From assembly GCA_965223165.1 (NCBI GenBank), contig CBDCVQ010000016.1, forward strand, positions 496,001 to 560,000: a stretch of 64,000 nt of DNA, written 5' to 3'. The translations under genes were made by a program, and so were the position numbers. Positions 17,835-26,680 of this stretch are shown here, in pieces (the first letter of the stretch is position 1; every line of letters begins with the position of its first letter). A model generated the notes under the pieces. That model was not told where the DNA came from. It worked only from the letters and a program-made list of their open reading frames with translations, and did no database searches. The stretch comes from JABDMH01 sp965223165 (GTDB taxonomy: Bacteria > Bacteroidota > Bacteroidia > Chitinophagales > Saprospiraceae).

Positions 17835-18419
17835 TTAGATAATGCGTAGAGACAATTCCTTGCTCCATTGCCGGATGCCCATGATGCATAAGATCATGAG
17901 GCAGAAATAGAGTGCCGACGTATAGTAGAGGCCTTTTAATAGGTAAATGTTGATAGAGATCAGATCTACCACAATCCAGAGTATCCAGTTTTCGATCTTC
18001 TTCTTTGCCAGCAAATACTGAGCGACCAGACTAGCGACGGTGGTAAATGCGTCAAAGTATGCAAAGTCAGCGTCCGTATAGCGCGACATGGTCGCTCCCC
18101 AAATAATAAAGCCAAGGACAATCACCATCAGCCATTGAAAGCGCACACTTTTGCTCAGGGTAGTCACCGGCACCTTCTCACTGACGGCAACGCCTCGGGA
18201 CCAATACCACCAGCCGTATGCATTCAGAAAGAAGTAGATGATCTGCAGAATAAAGTCCGAATACAGTTTTGACTGAAGGAAAATGACCGCATAAAGTGCT
18301 ACCGCCACGATGCCCAATGGCCATGCCCAGATCTGCTGCCGTGTCAAAAGATATACGTTGAGCAGCACAAGAATGACCGCAATTATTTCGACAATTTGAA
18401 GACCCGAAAGAAGATCCAT
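17835..18419 (-). CDS. pnuC: nicotinamide riboside transporter PnuC
   Basis: A 194-residue inner-membrane protein with seven hydrophobic segments. The motifs WPLGIVAVALYAVIFLQSKL, NAYGWWYW and the C-terminal NWILWIVVDLISINIYLLKGL are those of PnuC carriers, which import nicotinamide riboside for NAD synthesis by facilitated diffusion. The start is ATG at 18417-18419, which shares two bases with the start codon of the divergent HEAT-like gene. The longer frame to 18455 would run into that gene. Confidence 0.92.
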   Translation of the reverse strand: MDLLSGLQIVEIIAVILVLLNVYLLTRQQIWAWPLGIVAVALYAVIFLQSKLYSDFILQIIYFFLNAYGWWYWSRGVAVSEKVPVTTLSKSVRFQWLMVIVLGFIIWGATMSRYTDADFAYFDAFTTVASLVAQYLLAKKKIENWILWIVVDLISINIYLLKGLYYTSALYFCLMILCIMGIRQWSKELSLRII

Positions 18420-18936
18420 GAATATCAAGGCTGAATTGGTGCGAGAACACAGCAAGGCTGTGAAGATGAAAATAGTAAATTATGTGGGAGCTGATATTAA
18501 GAGATTCAATCAGTTATATGAGCTATTTAAAGCGGAGGATTATAGAGTATCGCAGCGGGCTGCCTGGTCACTCAGCTATTGTGTACAAGACAATCCCCAG
18601 TTCCTGGAAGGACGATATGGCGAGCTGCTGGAACTACTGGAGCAGCCGCGCCACACCGCGATCAAGCGCAACATCGTGCGTATGCTTCAATTTGTGGAGA
18701 TTCCCGAAGAGTGGCAAGGCTTGTACTACAAACGCTGCATGCAATACGTAGCAAGCGTGAAAGAAGCAGTCGCTGTTCGCTGCTTTAGCATGGAAGTCTT
18801 GTGCAACATGGCATTGGGTACGCCTGAGCTAGAGGAAGAACTGGTTTGGGTTTTATCCGACTTTGCCCACGCAGCATCTCCCGCCTTGCGAGCCCGCTCT
18901 CGAAATCTCCTCAAGAAGCTGCAGAGAAAGAAGTGA
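18418..18936 (+). CDS. HEAT-like repeat protein, 172 aa
   Basis: A small soluble helical protein. Its N-terminus (MNIKAELVREHSKAVKMKIV) and RVSQRAAWSLSYCVQDNP are characteristic of a Bacteroidota family of unknown function; helices in pairs suggest ARM/HEAT folding. Because the EHSK segment is part of the conserved family N-terminus, the ATG at 18418 is a better choice than the internal ATG at 18466. This makes the gene overlap the pnuC start codon by two bases on the opposite strand. Confidence 0.75.
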   Translation: MNIKAELVREHSKAVKMKIVNYVGADIKRFNQLYELFKAEDYRVSQRAAWSLSYCVQDNPQFLEGRYGELLELLEQPRHTAIKRNIVRMLQFVEIPEEWQGLYYKRCMQYVASVKEAVAVRCFSMEVLCNMALGTPELEEELVWVLSDFAHAASPALRARSRNLLKKLQRKK

Positions 18937-18940
18937 AACA

Positions 18941-20245
18941 CTAAGTCACGAGAAACAATACCAGCTGGGGAAACAAAATCACCAGTATGAGAAAGACCAG
19001 TTGGATCAACACGAATGGTACGATTCCTCGATATAATTGCACCGTGGAGATGCTGGGCGGAGCGACCCCCTTGAGATAAAACAACGAGAAGCCAAAGGGA
19101 GGGGACAAGAAGGAGGTCTGCAAATTGAGGGCAATCAAAATGCCTACCCATATCAAATTGACATCATAGTTTTGGAATATAGGAGCCACCACCGGTACGA
19201 TGATAAAAATGATCTCGATGAAATCAATGAAGAAGCCCGCTACAAAAACGACGATCATCACTAGAAATAGAAACATAGTAGGTGAAAGATTGGCCTCCTC
19301 GATCAAGTGAATTAAGAAACGATCGCCTCCCATACCTCGAAAGACCAGTGCAAACGTGGTCGCTCCCAACAATATCACAAATACCATGCAGGTGAGCCTG
19401 GTCGTCTGCCTCATGACCTGCTGAAGCACCCTATACGAAAACTTGCCCTGTCCCAAGGTCAGTATCGTTGCCCCAAAGGCGCCCACTGCCGCCGCCTCCG
19501 TTGGGGAAGCAATACCTAGAAAAATCGATCCCAGGACTGCAATGATCAATAGGAAGGGCAGTACGAACGCTTTGATCACCTGTCTGGCAAAACCAGCTTG
19601 CCGAAAAGCGGCAATTTCATCCTCAGGGATGGCGGGTGCCATCTGCGGGTTGAGCCGGGCTACGACGATCACATATACTACGTAGCACAGGACCAATCCT
19701 ACTCCCGGAAGGAGCGCAGCGGCAAAGAGATCTCCCACGGAGACATTTAGCACACTACCCAGCAATACCAGCACCACCGATGGCGGAATAATCTGGCCCA
19801 AGGTGCCTGATGCCGCAATCGTGCCAGTGGCCAATTCCGGCTGATAGTTGCGTTTCAGCATAGTCGGAAGCGAAATCAGACCCATCGTTATGACGGTCGC
19901 CCCAACGATGCCGGTCGAGGCCGCAAGCAGCGCTCCCACCACGACGACAGAGATGGCCAAGCCCCCTTTCATTTTGCCAAATAACATGGCCATGGTTTCC
20001 AGTAGACTCTCGGCCAGGCCCGATTTTTCGAGCATGATACCCATGTAGATGAATAGCGGCACCGCAATCAAGACATAATTGCTCATCACCCCCATGATCC
20101 GCGAAGGCAGGAAGTTGAAAAAATCCACCCCCAGAAAGAAATATCCAAAAATGACCGACAGCCCGCCAAGCGTAAATGCCACCGGAAATCCAGCCAAAAT
20201 CAGGATGAATATGCACACAAACAGCAGCAGGGCTAACCACTCCAT
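18941..20245 (-). CDS. dctM: TRAP transporter large permease (DctM)
   Basis: A 434-residue protein with about 12 membrane spans. Family motifs include MLEKSGLAESLLETMA, the repeated ASxGxVGATVITMG and GTLGQIIPPSVVLVLLG, and ASPTEAAAVGAFGA. It is the channel-forming subunit that drives import of organic acids with a sodium gradient. It lies 3 bp downstream of the small subunit gene, one operon. No solute-binding DctP gene is next to it, so the substrate is unknown. Confidence 0.93.
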   Translation of the reverse strand: MEWLALLLFVCIFILILAGFPVAFTLGGLSVIFGYFFLGVDFFNFLPSRIMGVMSNYVLIAVPLFIYMGIMLEKSGLAESLLETMAMLFGKMKGGLAISVVVVGALLAASTGIVGATVITMGLISLPTMLKRNYQPELATGTIAASGTLGQIIPPSVVLVLLGSVLNVSVGDLFAAALLPGVGLVLCYVVYVIVVARLNPQMAPAIPEDEIAAFRQAGFARQVIKAFVLPFLLIIAVLGSIFLGIASPTEAAAVGAFGATILTLGQGKFSYRVLQQVMRQTTRLTCMVFVILLGATTFALVFRGMGGDRFLIHLIEEANLSPTMFLFLVMIVVFVAGFFIDFIEIIFIIVPVVAPIFQNYDVNLIWVGILIALNLQTSFLSPPFGFSLFYLKGVAPPSISTVQLYRGIVPFVLIQLVFLILVILFPQLVLFLVT

Positions 20246-20248
20246 ACG

Positions 20249-20725
20249 TCAAGCGCCGGCTTTTGGTGGAAAGATATCTTGCCGGCGACCCCTCAATACT
20301 TCGACGCTGCGGAGGAGAATGGACAAGCATTGTAGGAGCAAGAGCACAAACCCAATGACAATGACAAATTTGATAATCCATCGTGCCGGCAAGCCCGCTG
20401 GATCCGGCGATGCCTCATTGATGCGAAAGGAATTGCTGGCATACTTGTGGGCCGCTCGAATGACGATCAAACACCACGGAATGACAAAGATCGAGATACC
20501 GACGATGTTGATCCAAGCCTTCGTCTGCTCCGAAAATTTTGTATAAAACAGGTCGACTCGTACATGCTCGTCGTGCTTAAAGGTATAGGCCGCTCCCAGC
20601 AGAAAGATGATCGCAAACAGATGCCATTCGAACTCGGTGATCCAGGCCTGCGAGGCATTGAATAGGTACCGGACGATGACGTCCACAAAAATGATCAAGA
20701 CGAGAGCCGTCGTTAGCCAGGACAC
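20249..20725 (-). CDS. dctQ: TRAP transporter small permease (DctQ)
   Basis: A four-helix membrane protein partnering DctM. FVDVIVRYLFN and EFEWHLFAIIFLLGAAYTFKHDEHVRVD are the family signature. The only standard start is GTG at 20723-20725, giving 158 aa, yet the in-frame sequence upstream (RIIDGLNESVGRTVSWL) matches the usual DctQ N-terminus. That stretch has no ATG, GTG or TTG before a TAA at 20792-20794. Either a rare ATT/ATC/ATA start is used or the start has been lost. Confidence 0.88.
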   Translation of the reverse strand: MSWLTTALVLIIFVDVIVRYLFNASQAWITEFEWHLFAIIFLLGAAYTFKHDEHVRVDLFYTKFSEQTKAWINIVGISIFVIPWCLIVIRAAHKYASNSFRINEASPDPAGLPARWIIKFVIVIGFVLLLLQCLSILLRSVEVLRGRRQDIFPPKAGA

Positions 20726-20826
20726 TGTCCTACCGACCGATTCATTGAGGCCGTCGATGATCCGGATTATTGCCTTGATGTGGGTCTGATTTTAGCCTCA
20801 CAAAAGATAGAAAATCGTAGGATAAG

Positions 20827-21459
20827 AATCGAGTAGAGGAAGTAAGATAGACTTTTATACCTACGGAATCCGCAAAGGAGTCCACCTTACTTGCCCCTCT
20901 CACACCACCGGACGTACGGTTCACGTATCACGGCGGTTCCCAGAGTAACTTTTGGCTAGGTTCTATTCCCCGTTCCGTTGGTAACACTCATCAGGTACTT
21001 AGAGCTTTCCGAGCCGTACCTCCCCAATAAGTCGACAGCATCTCAGGTGTCGCTCCTGCTACTCCACGATGTACGTTAATATCACCTTCATCACCTCTAG
21101 GCCAGGTTCGGTCCTTCACATCGATATGCTCAATGCTACTATGACCTCGGCTGACTTCTGGATTCCGATAGTCAATATCCTTCCAGATATCCCCGGGTAA
21201 TGCGCAAATACCTTCACATTTATGCCTGCCACATATACATCATCACCTTCCGTGCAAGTATCGGACTTTAGAGATAATCGCCTCCTCATCCAGTGACAAT
21301 GCCTAACTATGTGATTCCTGTTCGTCAGGCCAATACTTTGCTTTCGGCTTCCTTCAACCATATCCTCGCAGATATAATCTTGCCGTTCGGCTAATGCTTC
21401 CCCTTGCCGGGTGCACAGAGGACTTTCACCTCCGAGTATTTGCGCCCTGCCGGGCGCAC
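20827..21459 (-). ncRNA. ORF-less group IIC intron
   Basis: Read on the minus strand. The 5' end GTGCGCCCGGCAGGGCGC (21459 downward) and the AGCCGAACGGCAAG block match group II domain I, closely resembling the class C Oceanobacillus intron. An internal CAGAAGTCAGCCGAGGTCAT block also matches. Domain V is the 34-nt hairpin at 20904-20937 (ACCGCC...GTACGTCCGGTGGT) with a CGC-type triad, followed by GTGTGAGAGG. A domain VI stem (AAGTAAG with CTTACTT) ends near CTACTCGATT. Total length is about 633 bp, leaving no room for a reverse transcriptase. The exact 3' end is uncertain by a few bases. Confidence 0.85.
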
Positions 21460-21465
21460 AATGAC

Positions 21466-21495
21466 AAAGCCAGCTAACTTACGCTAGCTGGCTTT
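21466..21495 (-). terminator. terminator hairpin after the TPR gene, intron target
   Basis: A perfect 11-bp stem (AAAGCCAGCTA with TAGCTGGCTTT) with an 8-base loop, about 30 bases after the stop of the upstream TPR gene on the minus strand. The T run is short (TTTGTCATT). The group II intron begins six bases after the stem, the classic placement for class C introns, which insert behind intrinsic terminators. Confidence 0.75.
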
Positions 21496-21526
21496 CGATC
21501 TATCTCGTTGCGGAGCTGTCTAAACG

Positions 21527-22852
21527 CTACTGAAAGTAGGATTCACTGATTTTCTCTCCTGCCTCTATCTTAGATAGGCGCTCTTTAAATTCGTTGGAAA
21601 CCTCGAAGTCGTTCTTTCTGGCAAAGATCTCCTTGAGGGCGATCAGTGTATTACGATCACTCGGGTCCAGTCTCTCCACTTTCTTAAAGTAGGGCAGCGC
21701 TGTGGCAAAAAGCTCTTCGATCTGCTCCTTTTTCTGGTTGTACTTCTCCGTTCCCGCTTTGGAGTAATCGGCAGCCAGTGCATTCATCTCCTCGGTGACC
21801 AAGGCGGCCTTATTGTAGTACAATGCTCCGATACTGTACAGTGCGTCCGTATAGTCCGGCTTGATGGCGACGGCGTCCTCATAGTGCTTTTTCGCCTGAT
21901 CAAAGTGCTCCTGCGCGACGGTATAATTGCTGTCGGCAAAGCTCTCCTGATACAATCTATCATGTACACTACCCAAGGTGGAATGCAAGGAATGATTGTC
22001 AGGTTCTTTAGCGATGGCATCTTTGAGTTTCTCAGCCAGCACATCAATCTTCTCTAGTTTGAGGTAGTGGTTAATCTCCGTAAAAAGTAGTCCGACATCA
22101 TCCGGATAGTCTGCCCTCGCCTTGTCCAAGATCTTCTGCGCAGACTCTATGTCCTCGTCAGCGGTCAATTTATACATGGCATCATATACCGCCGGCTTAT
22201 CGTATTGCTTGTCGTACAACTTCTTCATGTAAGACAGTGCGGTTTCGTTCTCGCCGGCGCTCAGTGCGGCCATCCCTGTCACATAGACTTGATTGTCGTA
22301 CTCCGCTTCCACATCCAGTGGACTCTCGGACTCATTTTCCTTCAAAATATCATGTATCTGCAGGACCGAACTAAAGGCACTAAAAGCCGACGAAAATTGG
22401 CCATTTTCGTAGGCCGTCAGCCCGGTATTGGTGATCGAGCTGATCGATTGTCGGAGTCCATTTAAGCATGCTTTGTTTCCTGCGTCCAGCTCCAGACCTC
22501 GCTTGAAAGCCTGAGAGGCTATAATCCCACCATTTGGCTCCACATCTTGGTGCTCGGGATCCAGTACTCGCTGAGTCTGGTTGTAGCCCACAAAGGAATT
22601 GTAGATTTCGCCCATGGTGACATAAGCCTTTGCTTCCTGCTTGATGTCCTCTTGCTTGATTGCATAATCGATCACAGTCTTGGCTTCTACGAGTTTGTCT
22701 CCGGCCGTCTGCTGATCCAATACATAAGCATTAAGGAGTCGAGTTGCCTTCTTTAGCGCCTTCTTTCCGGTGAGACCTGCCAAGTCGTCTTGAGCACCGG
22801 CTGTACCTACGAAGAAGAGCGCTGCCATAAGGGTGATAATGACATGTCTCAT
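21527..22852 (-). CDS. exported TPR protein, 441 aa
   Basis: A signal peptide (MRHVIITLMAALFFVGTAGAQ) leads into a protein made of TPR units. Clear ones are AYENGQFSSAFSAFSSVLQI, DNHSLHSTLGSVHDRLYQES and PDYTDALYSIGALYYNKAAL. It is likely periplasmic and acts as a scaffold. The frame extends nine codons upstream, but the signal peptide begins at ATG 22852. It is followed by the terminator hairpin at 21466-21495. Partner unknown. Confidence 0.85.
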   Translation of the reverse strand: MRHVIITLMAALFFVGTAGAQDDLAGLTGKKALKKATRLLNAYVLDQQTAGDKLVEAKTVIDYAIKQEDIKQEAKAYVTMGEIYNSFVGYNQTQRVLDPEHQDVEPNGGIIASQAFKRGLELDAGNKACLNGLRQSISSITNTGLTAYENGQFSSAFSAFSSVLQIHDILKENESESPLDVEAEYDNQVYVTGMAALSAGENETALSYMKKLYDKQYDKPAVYDAMYKLTADEDIESAQKILDKARADYPDDVGLLFTEINHYLKLEKIDVLAEKLKDAIAKEPDNHSLHSTLGSVHDRLYQESFADSNYTVAQEHFDQAKKHYEDAVAIKPDYTDALYSIGALYYNKAALVTEEMNALAADYSKAGTEKYNQKKEQIEELFATALPYFKKVERLDPSDRNTLIALKEIFARKNDFEVSNEFKERLSKIEAGEKISESYFQ

Positions 22853-23074
22853 CGAAATCATTTTAAAGGTTAAATGCATTGTTAGTTAAGTTGTTGCAAT
22901 AATAAGACTGAGTGCAGTGTGCCGTATACACATTCGAAATGTTAAACAAATTTAGCAAATTGTTAAAAGTAACGCCATCACTCCAAGGCCTCGGGTGCAT
23001 GATAAATTAGCCCCTAGTAGAGCATCTCGGTGCATCTTGGTCGCCACCAGCGCAATCTGGCATGTGCATGGAGG

Positions 23075-25549
23075 CTATTCCTCTTCGTCGTCAGCGTCTT
23101 CCGTCTCCCTGAAAACGGCTACATCAGCGATCTGATCTCCATCCGACAGGGTGATGACCTTTACGCCCGAAGTCGCTCGACCCATTACACGGATGTTGTC
23201 CAGTCGCATGCGTATGGTGATGCCTTCCTTACTGGTGATCAATAGTTGATCTCCTTCTGTGACGGCCTTTATCCCGACCAGCGGTCCGGTCTTGTCCGTG
23301 ATCTGAAGTGTCTTCACGCCCTTTCCTCCGCGATTCGTGACGCGATAGTCGTCCAGCGCTGAGCGCTTGCCATTTCCGTTGGCGGAGATGACCAGAATCG
23401 AGATCTCTTCCTGCGGATCTACGCATATCATACCGATGGCCGCATCCTCCCCATCTTCATCCAACCGTATGCCCCGCACTCCGGCCGCCGATCGTCCCAT
23501 CGCACGCACCGTCTGCTCGTTGAAGCGAATGGCCCGACCATTTCGATTGGCGATCAATATCTCATTGTTGCCATCTGTAAGTCTAGCCTCTAGCAGTTGA
23601 TCTCCTTCGCGGATCGTGATGGCGTTGATCCCATTGACCCGGGGACGGGAGAAAGCCTCGACGCTTGTCTTCTTGATCAGCCCGCCTTTGGTGGCAAACA
23701 CGATGTAGTGGTTGTCCAAGAACTCCTGGTCGCGCAAGTCTTTGATGATGATGTAGGCTTTGACCTTGTCGTCCTTGGGTAGCTCTACGATATTCTGCAG
23801 CACCCGGCCTGTAGCCGTCTTGGCCGCCTCGGGGATCTCATACACCCGTAGCCAATGGCAACGACCCTTCTCCGAAAACAGGAGCAAGTAGTTATGGCTG
23901 GTGGCCACAAACATGTGCTCGATATAATCCAGATCTCGCGTCTTGCTGCCTCTAGACCCTTTACCTCCCCTGGACTGCACTCGGTACTCGTCCACCTTGG
24001 TGCGCTTGATGTATCCCAGATGCGAGATGGTGATAACCACCTCCTCATCCGGAATCATATCCTCGATGCTGATCTCGCCTTCGGCAAAGGTGATGCGGGT
24101 CTTACGCTCGTCGCCGTAGCGTTCTTTGATCTCGGTCAGTTCCTCCTTGATGATGTCCCGGCGCAAGCCCTCATCAGCGAGAATGGCCTTAAGCTCCGTG
24201 ATCTTCTTCTGCACCTCTTCATACTCCTCTTTGATCTTCACCCGCTCCAGTCCAACCAGCTTTTGCAGCCGCATGTCCAAAATGGCCTTAGCCTGGATCT
24301 CGGTGAGTTCAAAATTTGACATTAGTCCATTGGTCGCCTCTTCGACCGTGCGCGACTCGCGGATCAGCTTGATCACGGCGTCCAGGTTGTCCAGTGCGAT
24401 GAGCAATCCTTCGAGTATGTGCGCCCGGTTTTCTGCCTTCTCCAGGTCATACTGCGTCCGTCGTGTGATGACTTCCAGCCTAAACTTGATGAACTCTTCG
24501 ATCAGGTCCTTTAGGTTCAGTGTCTTGGGCCGGCCATTGACCAGGGCAATGTTGTTGACCCCGTAGGAGGACTGTAAGGGCGTGTACTTGAAGAGCTGAC
24601 TGAGTACGACCTTGCCGATCGCATCTCGCTTGAGATCCACGACAATGCGGATGCCGGTGCGACGATCAGATTCGTCCCGTATGTCACTGATGCCAGCGAT
24701 CTTGCCGTCGTTGACCAAGTCCGCCATCTTGACGATCATGTTGGACTTGTTGACTTGGTACGGGATTTCCGAAATGATGATCTGTTCCTTGCCCGTATTT
24801 GTAGCAATGATCTCTGCTTTGCCCCGCACGATCACGCGGCCCCTTCCGGTGCGATAGGCATCGTGCACACCAGAAAGTCCATAGATAATGCCACCTGTGG
24901 GCATGTCGGGTGCCTTAATGTATTGAAAGAGTTCTTCGATCTCTATGTCCGGACGGTCTACCGTGGCGATGATGCCATCCACCACTTCGTTCAGATTGTG
25001 TGGCAGCATGTTGGTGGCCATACCTACGGCGATGCCTGAAGCCCCGTTGATAAGCAGATTGGGTATGCGCGCCGGCAATACGCTCGGCTCCTCCAGCGAA
25101 TCATCAAAATTGAGCTCGTAGTCGACCGTATCCTTCTTGATGTCGATCAACATCTCATCGGCAATGCGCGCCAGTCTGGCCTCGGTGTATCGCATCGCGG
25201 CCGGGCTATCGCCATCGATGTGCCCAAAGTTGCCCTGGCCATCGACCAGGGGATATCGCAAGGACCAGTCTTGGGCCATGCGGACCATGGCATCATACAC
25301 GGAGGTATCACCATGCGGGTGATACTTGCCAAGCACCTCCCCCACTACTCTTGCTGACTTCTTATGCGCCTTGTTATAGGCCAGGCCGAGGTCATGCATA
25401 CCGTACAGAATCCGTCTGTGCACAGGCTTGAGCCCGTCCCGCACATCGGGCAGCGCCCGAGCCACGATCACCGACATCGAGTAATCGATGTAGGCAGACT
25501 TCATCTCGTCTTCTATATTTATCGGTATAATTTTCTGGTTGTCAGCCAT
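23075..25549 (-). CDS. gyrA: DNA gyrase subunit A
   Basis: The breakage-reunion subunit of gyrase, 824 aa. The catalytic tyrosine is in AAMRYTEARL near residue 120, and the quinolone-pocket region reads HPHGDTSVYDAMVRMAQ, with Thr at the position of E. coli Ser83 and Asp conserved at 87. The GyrA-box in the C-terminal beta-pinwheel is QSRGGKGSRG, a variant of QRRGGKG. It ends with an acidic tail. Length and order of domains are those of GyrA rather than ParC. Confidence 0.96.
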   Translation of the reverse strand: MADNQKIIPINIEDEMKSAYIDYSMSVIVARALPDVRDGLKPVHRRILYGMHDLGLAYNKAHKKSARVVGEVLGKYHPHGDTSVYDAMVRMAQDWSLRYPLVDGQGNFGHIDGDSPAAMRYTEARLARIADEMLIDIKKDTVDYELNFDDSLEEPSVLPARIPNLLINGASGIAVGMATNMLPHNLNEVVDGIIATVDRPDIEIEELFQYIKAPDMPTGGIIYGLSGVHDAYRTGRGRVIVRGKAEIIATNTGKEQIIISEIPYQVNKSNMIVKMADLVNDGKIAGISDIRDESDRRTGIRIVVDLKRDAIGKVVLSQLFKYTPLQSSYGVNNIALVNGRPKTLNLKDLIEEFIKFRLEVITRRTQYDLEKAENRAHILEGLLIALDNLDAVIKLIRESRTVEEATNGLMSNFELTEIQAKAILDMRLQKLVGLERVKIKEEYEEVQKKITELKAILADEGLRRDIIKEELTEIKERYGDERKTRITFAEGEISIEDMIPDEEVVITISHLGYIKRTKVDEYRVQSRGGKGSRGSKTRDLDYIEHMFVATSHNYLLLFSEKGRCHWLRVYEIPEAAKTATGRVLQNIVELPKDDKVKAYIIIKDLRDQEFLDNHYIVFATKGGLIKKTSVEAFSRPRVNGINAITIREGDQLLEARLTDGNNEILIANRNGRAIRFNEQTVRAMGRSAAGVRGIRLDEDGEDAAIGMICVDPQEEISILVISANGNGKRSALDDYRVTNRGGKGVKTLQITDKTGPLVGIKAVTEGDQLLITSKEGITIRMRLDNIRVMGRATSGVKVITLSDGDQIADVAVFRETEDADDEEE

Positions 25550-25583
25550 TTAAAAATTTTGAAAGATTTAAATAAAGGCGCCG

Positions 25584-25591
25584 CAAATATA
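25584..25591 (-). promoter_or_regulatory. -7 box (TATATTTG) upstream of gyrA
   Basis: TATATTTG on the minus strand fits the Bacteroidota TAnnTTTG consensus, 34 bases before the gyrA start codon. No clear -33 TTG was found. Confidence 0.5.
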
Positions 25592-25724
25592 GTGAAAAAA
25601 AGCTGTTTTGGCAGTGTTGGAGATGTGGAATATGGCCCCTGTGAAGCGGACCTGCCATCGCTTGATTTTTGGCTTTGCCGGTATGGTCACGCACCTCCTA
25701 AGAAACCCCTGTCACGGCGACTCC

Positions 25725-25885
25725 CTAGTAGAGCTTCGCATTAAATCTTGTGGTTAATTCCAATGTCTTTGGTCACCAAGCCTCGTTGCAAAGCCTTGTC
25801 CTAGCCACATCTATGACTGCGTTTACGCCTTACCTGCCAGCCAGATAACGTAGTGATGCAAATGGAGCCAGTAATCCAACGGCCT
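25725..25885. repeat. mosaic dispersed repeat upstream of menG
   Basis: The left part (CTAGTAGAGCTTCGCATTAA, then AATGTCTTTGGTC and CTCGTTGCAAAGCC) is the family seen at 9811. The right part (from about 25811) instead matches 4472-4545, including AAATGGAGCCAGTAAT. So the copy joins two repeat types. It spans most of the 396-bp gap between gyrA and menG; the rest holds the gyrA promoter. Confidence 0.55.
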
Positions 25886-25945
25886 CTGGGTAATCCCATT
25901 ATCTTTGCCGCGCCTGCCGAGCAGGTATGGCTACCCAGCGTGGAT

Positions 25946-26680
25946 ATGGAAAATCGAGAACAGGTCCGGCCCTACGACAGCGACGAGAGCAAAAAGAATC
26001 AGGTTACCCAGATGTTTGACAACATCGCTCCTCGGTATGATCTACTCAACCGGGTACTTTCCCTGGGCATTGACGTACGCTGGCGAAAGCGTCTGGTGCG
26101 CTCCGTGGTAGATCGATCGAAAACTGCGGTGTTGGACATTGCGACGGGGACCGGCGATGTGGCCATCTTGCTGGGCCGGGAGCCATCGGTGACCCAGGTC
26201 GTGGGCCTGGACATCTCTAGCCAGATGTTGCAAGTGGCCCGAGGCAAAGTCAAGCAAAGGCAGCTATCGGCTAAGATCGACCTGGTCTTAGGCGACTCGG
26301 AGAATTTGCCACAGCCAGACAATACCTTCGACGCGGTCACCGTTGCATTTGGAGTGAGAAATTTTGAGGATGTGCGAAGGGGACTTCAGGAGTGTCACAG
26401 AGTGCTAAAACCGGGTGGGAGTCTCCATGTGCTGGAGTTTTCACAACCCCAGGCGACACCATTCCGACAGATCTATCAAGCCTACTTTCGATATATCCTT
26501 CCCCTGGTTGGCCGAGTCACCTCCCGGGATCCCAAAGCGTACACCTATCTCTTTGAGTCTGTCCAAGCCTTTCCTGCTGGCAAAGATTTTGCAAACGTAC
26601 TGCAGGAGCTGGGCTTTCGGACCACAACGATTCATCCACTAACGCTTGGCATATGCACGCTCTACGTTGGAGAAAAATAA
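25946..26680 (+). CDS. ubiE: demethylmenaquinone methyltransferase (MenG/UbiE)
   Basis: An S-adenosylmethionine-dependent C-methyltransferase completing menaquinone. Motifs: KNQVTQMFDNIAPRYDLLNR, VLDIATGTGDVAILL (motif I), VTVAFGVRNFEDVRRGLQE and VLEFSQPQATPFRQIYQ. The frame opens at 25853, but those 31 residues are encoded by the upstream repeat and are not part of the family, so ATG 25946 is preferred (244 aa). It overlaps porT by 28 bp, so the two are probably one transcript. Confidence 0.93.
   Translation: MENREQVRPYDSDESKKNQVTQMFDNIAPRYDLLNRVLSLGIDVRWRKRLVRSVVDRSKTAVLDIATGTGDVAILLGREPSVTQVVGLDISSQMLQVARGKVKQRQLSAKIDLVLGDSENLPQPDNTFDAVTVAFGVRNFEDVRRGLQECHRVLKPGGSLHVLEFSQPQATPFRQIYQAYFRYILPLVGRVTSRDPKAYTYLFESVQAFPAGKDFANVLQELGFRTTTIHPLTLGICTLYVGEK

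Noticed and set aside
21116..21361. An 81-codon minus-strand frame within the intron
   Set aside because: It has no reverse transcriptase or maturase motifs and coincides with conserved ribozyme sequence.
23013..23022. CTAGTAGAGC between the TPR gene and gyrA as another repeat copy
   Set aside because: Only ten bases match; the following sequence does not align with the family.
25853..25945. Longer N-terminus of the menaquinone methyltransferase
   Set aside because: These 31 codons lie largely in the dispersed repeat and are not part of the conserved family N-terminus.
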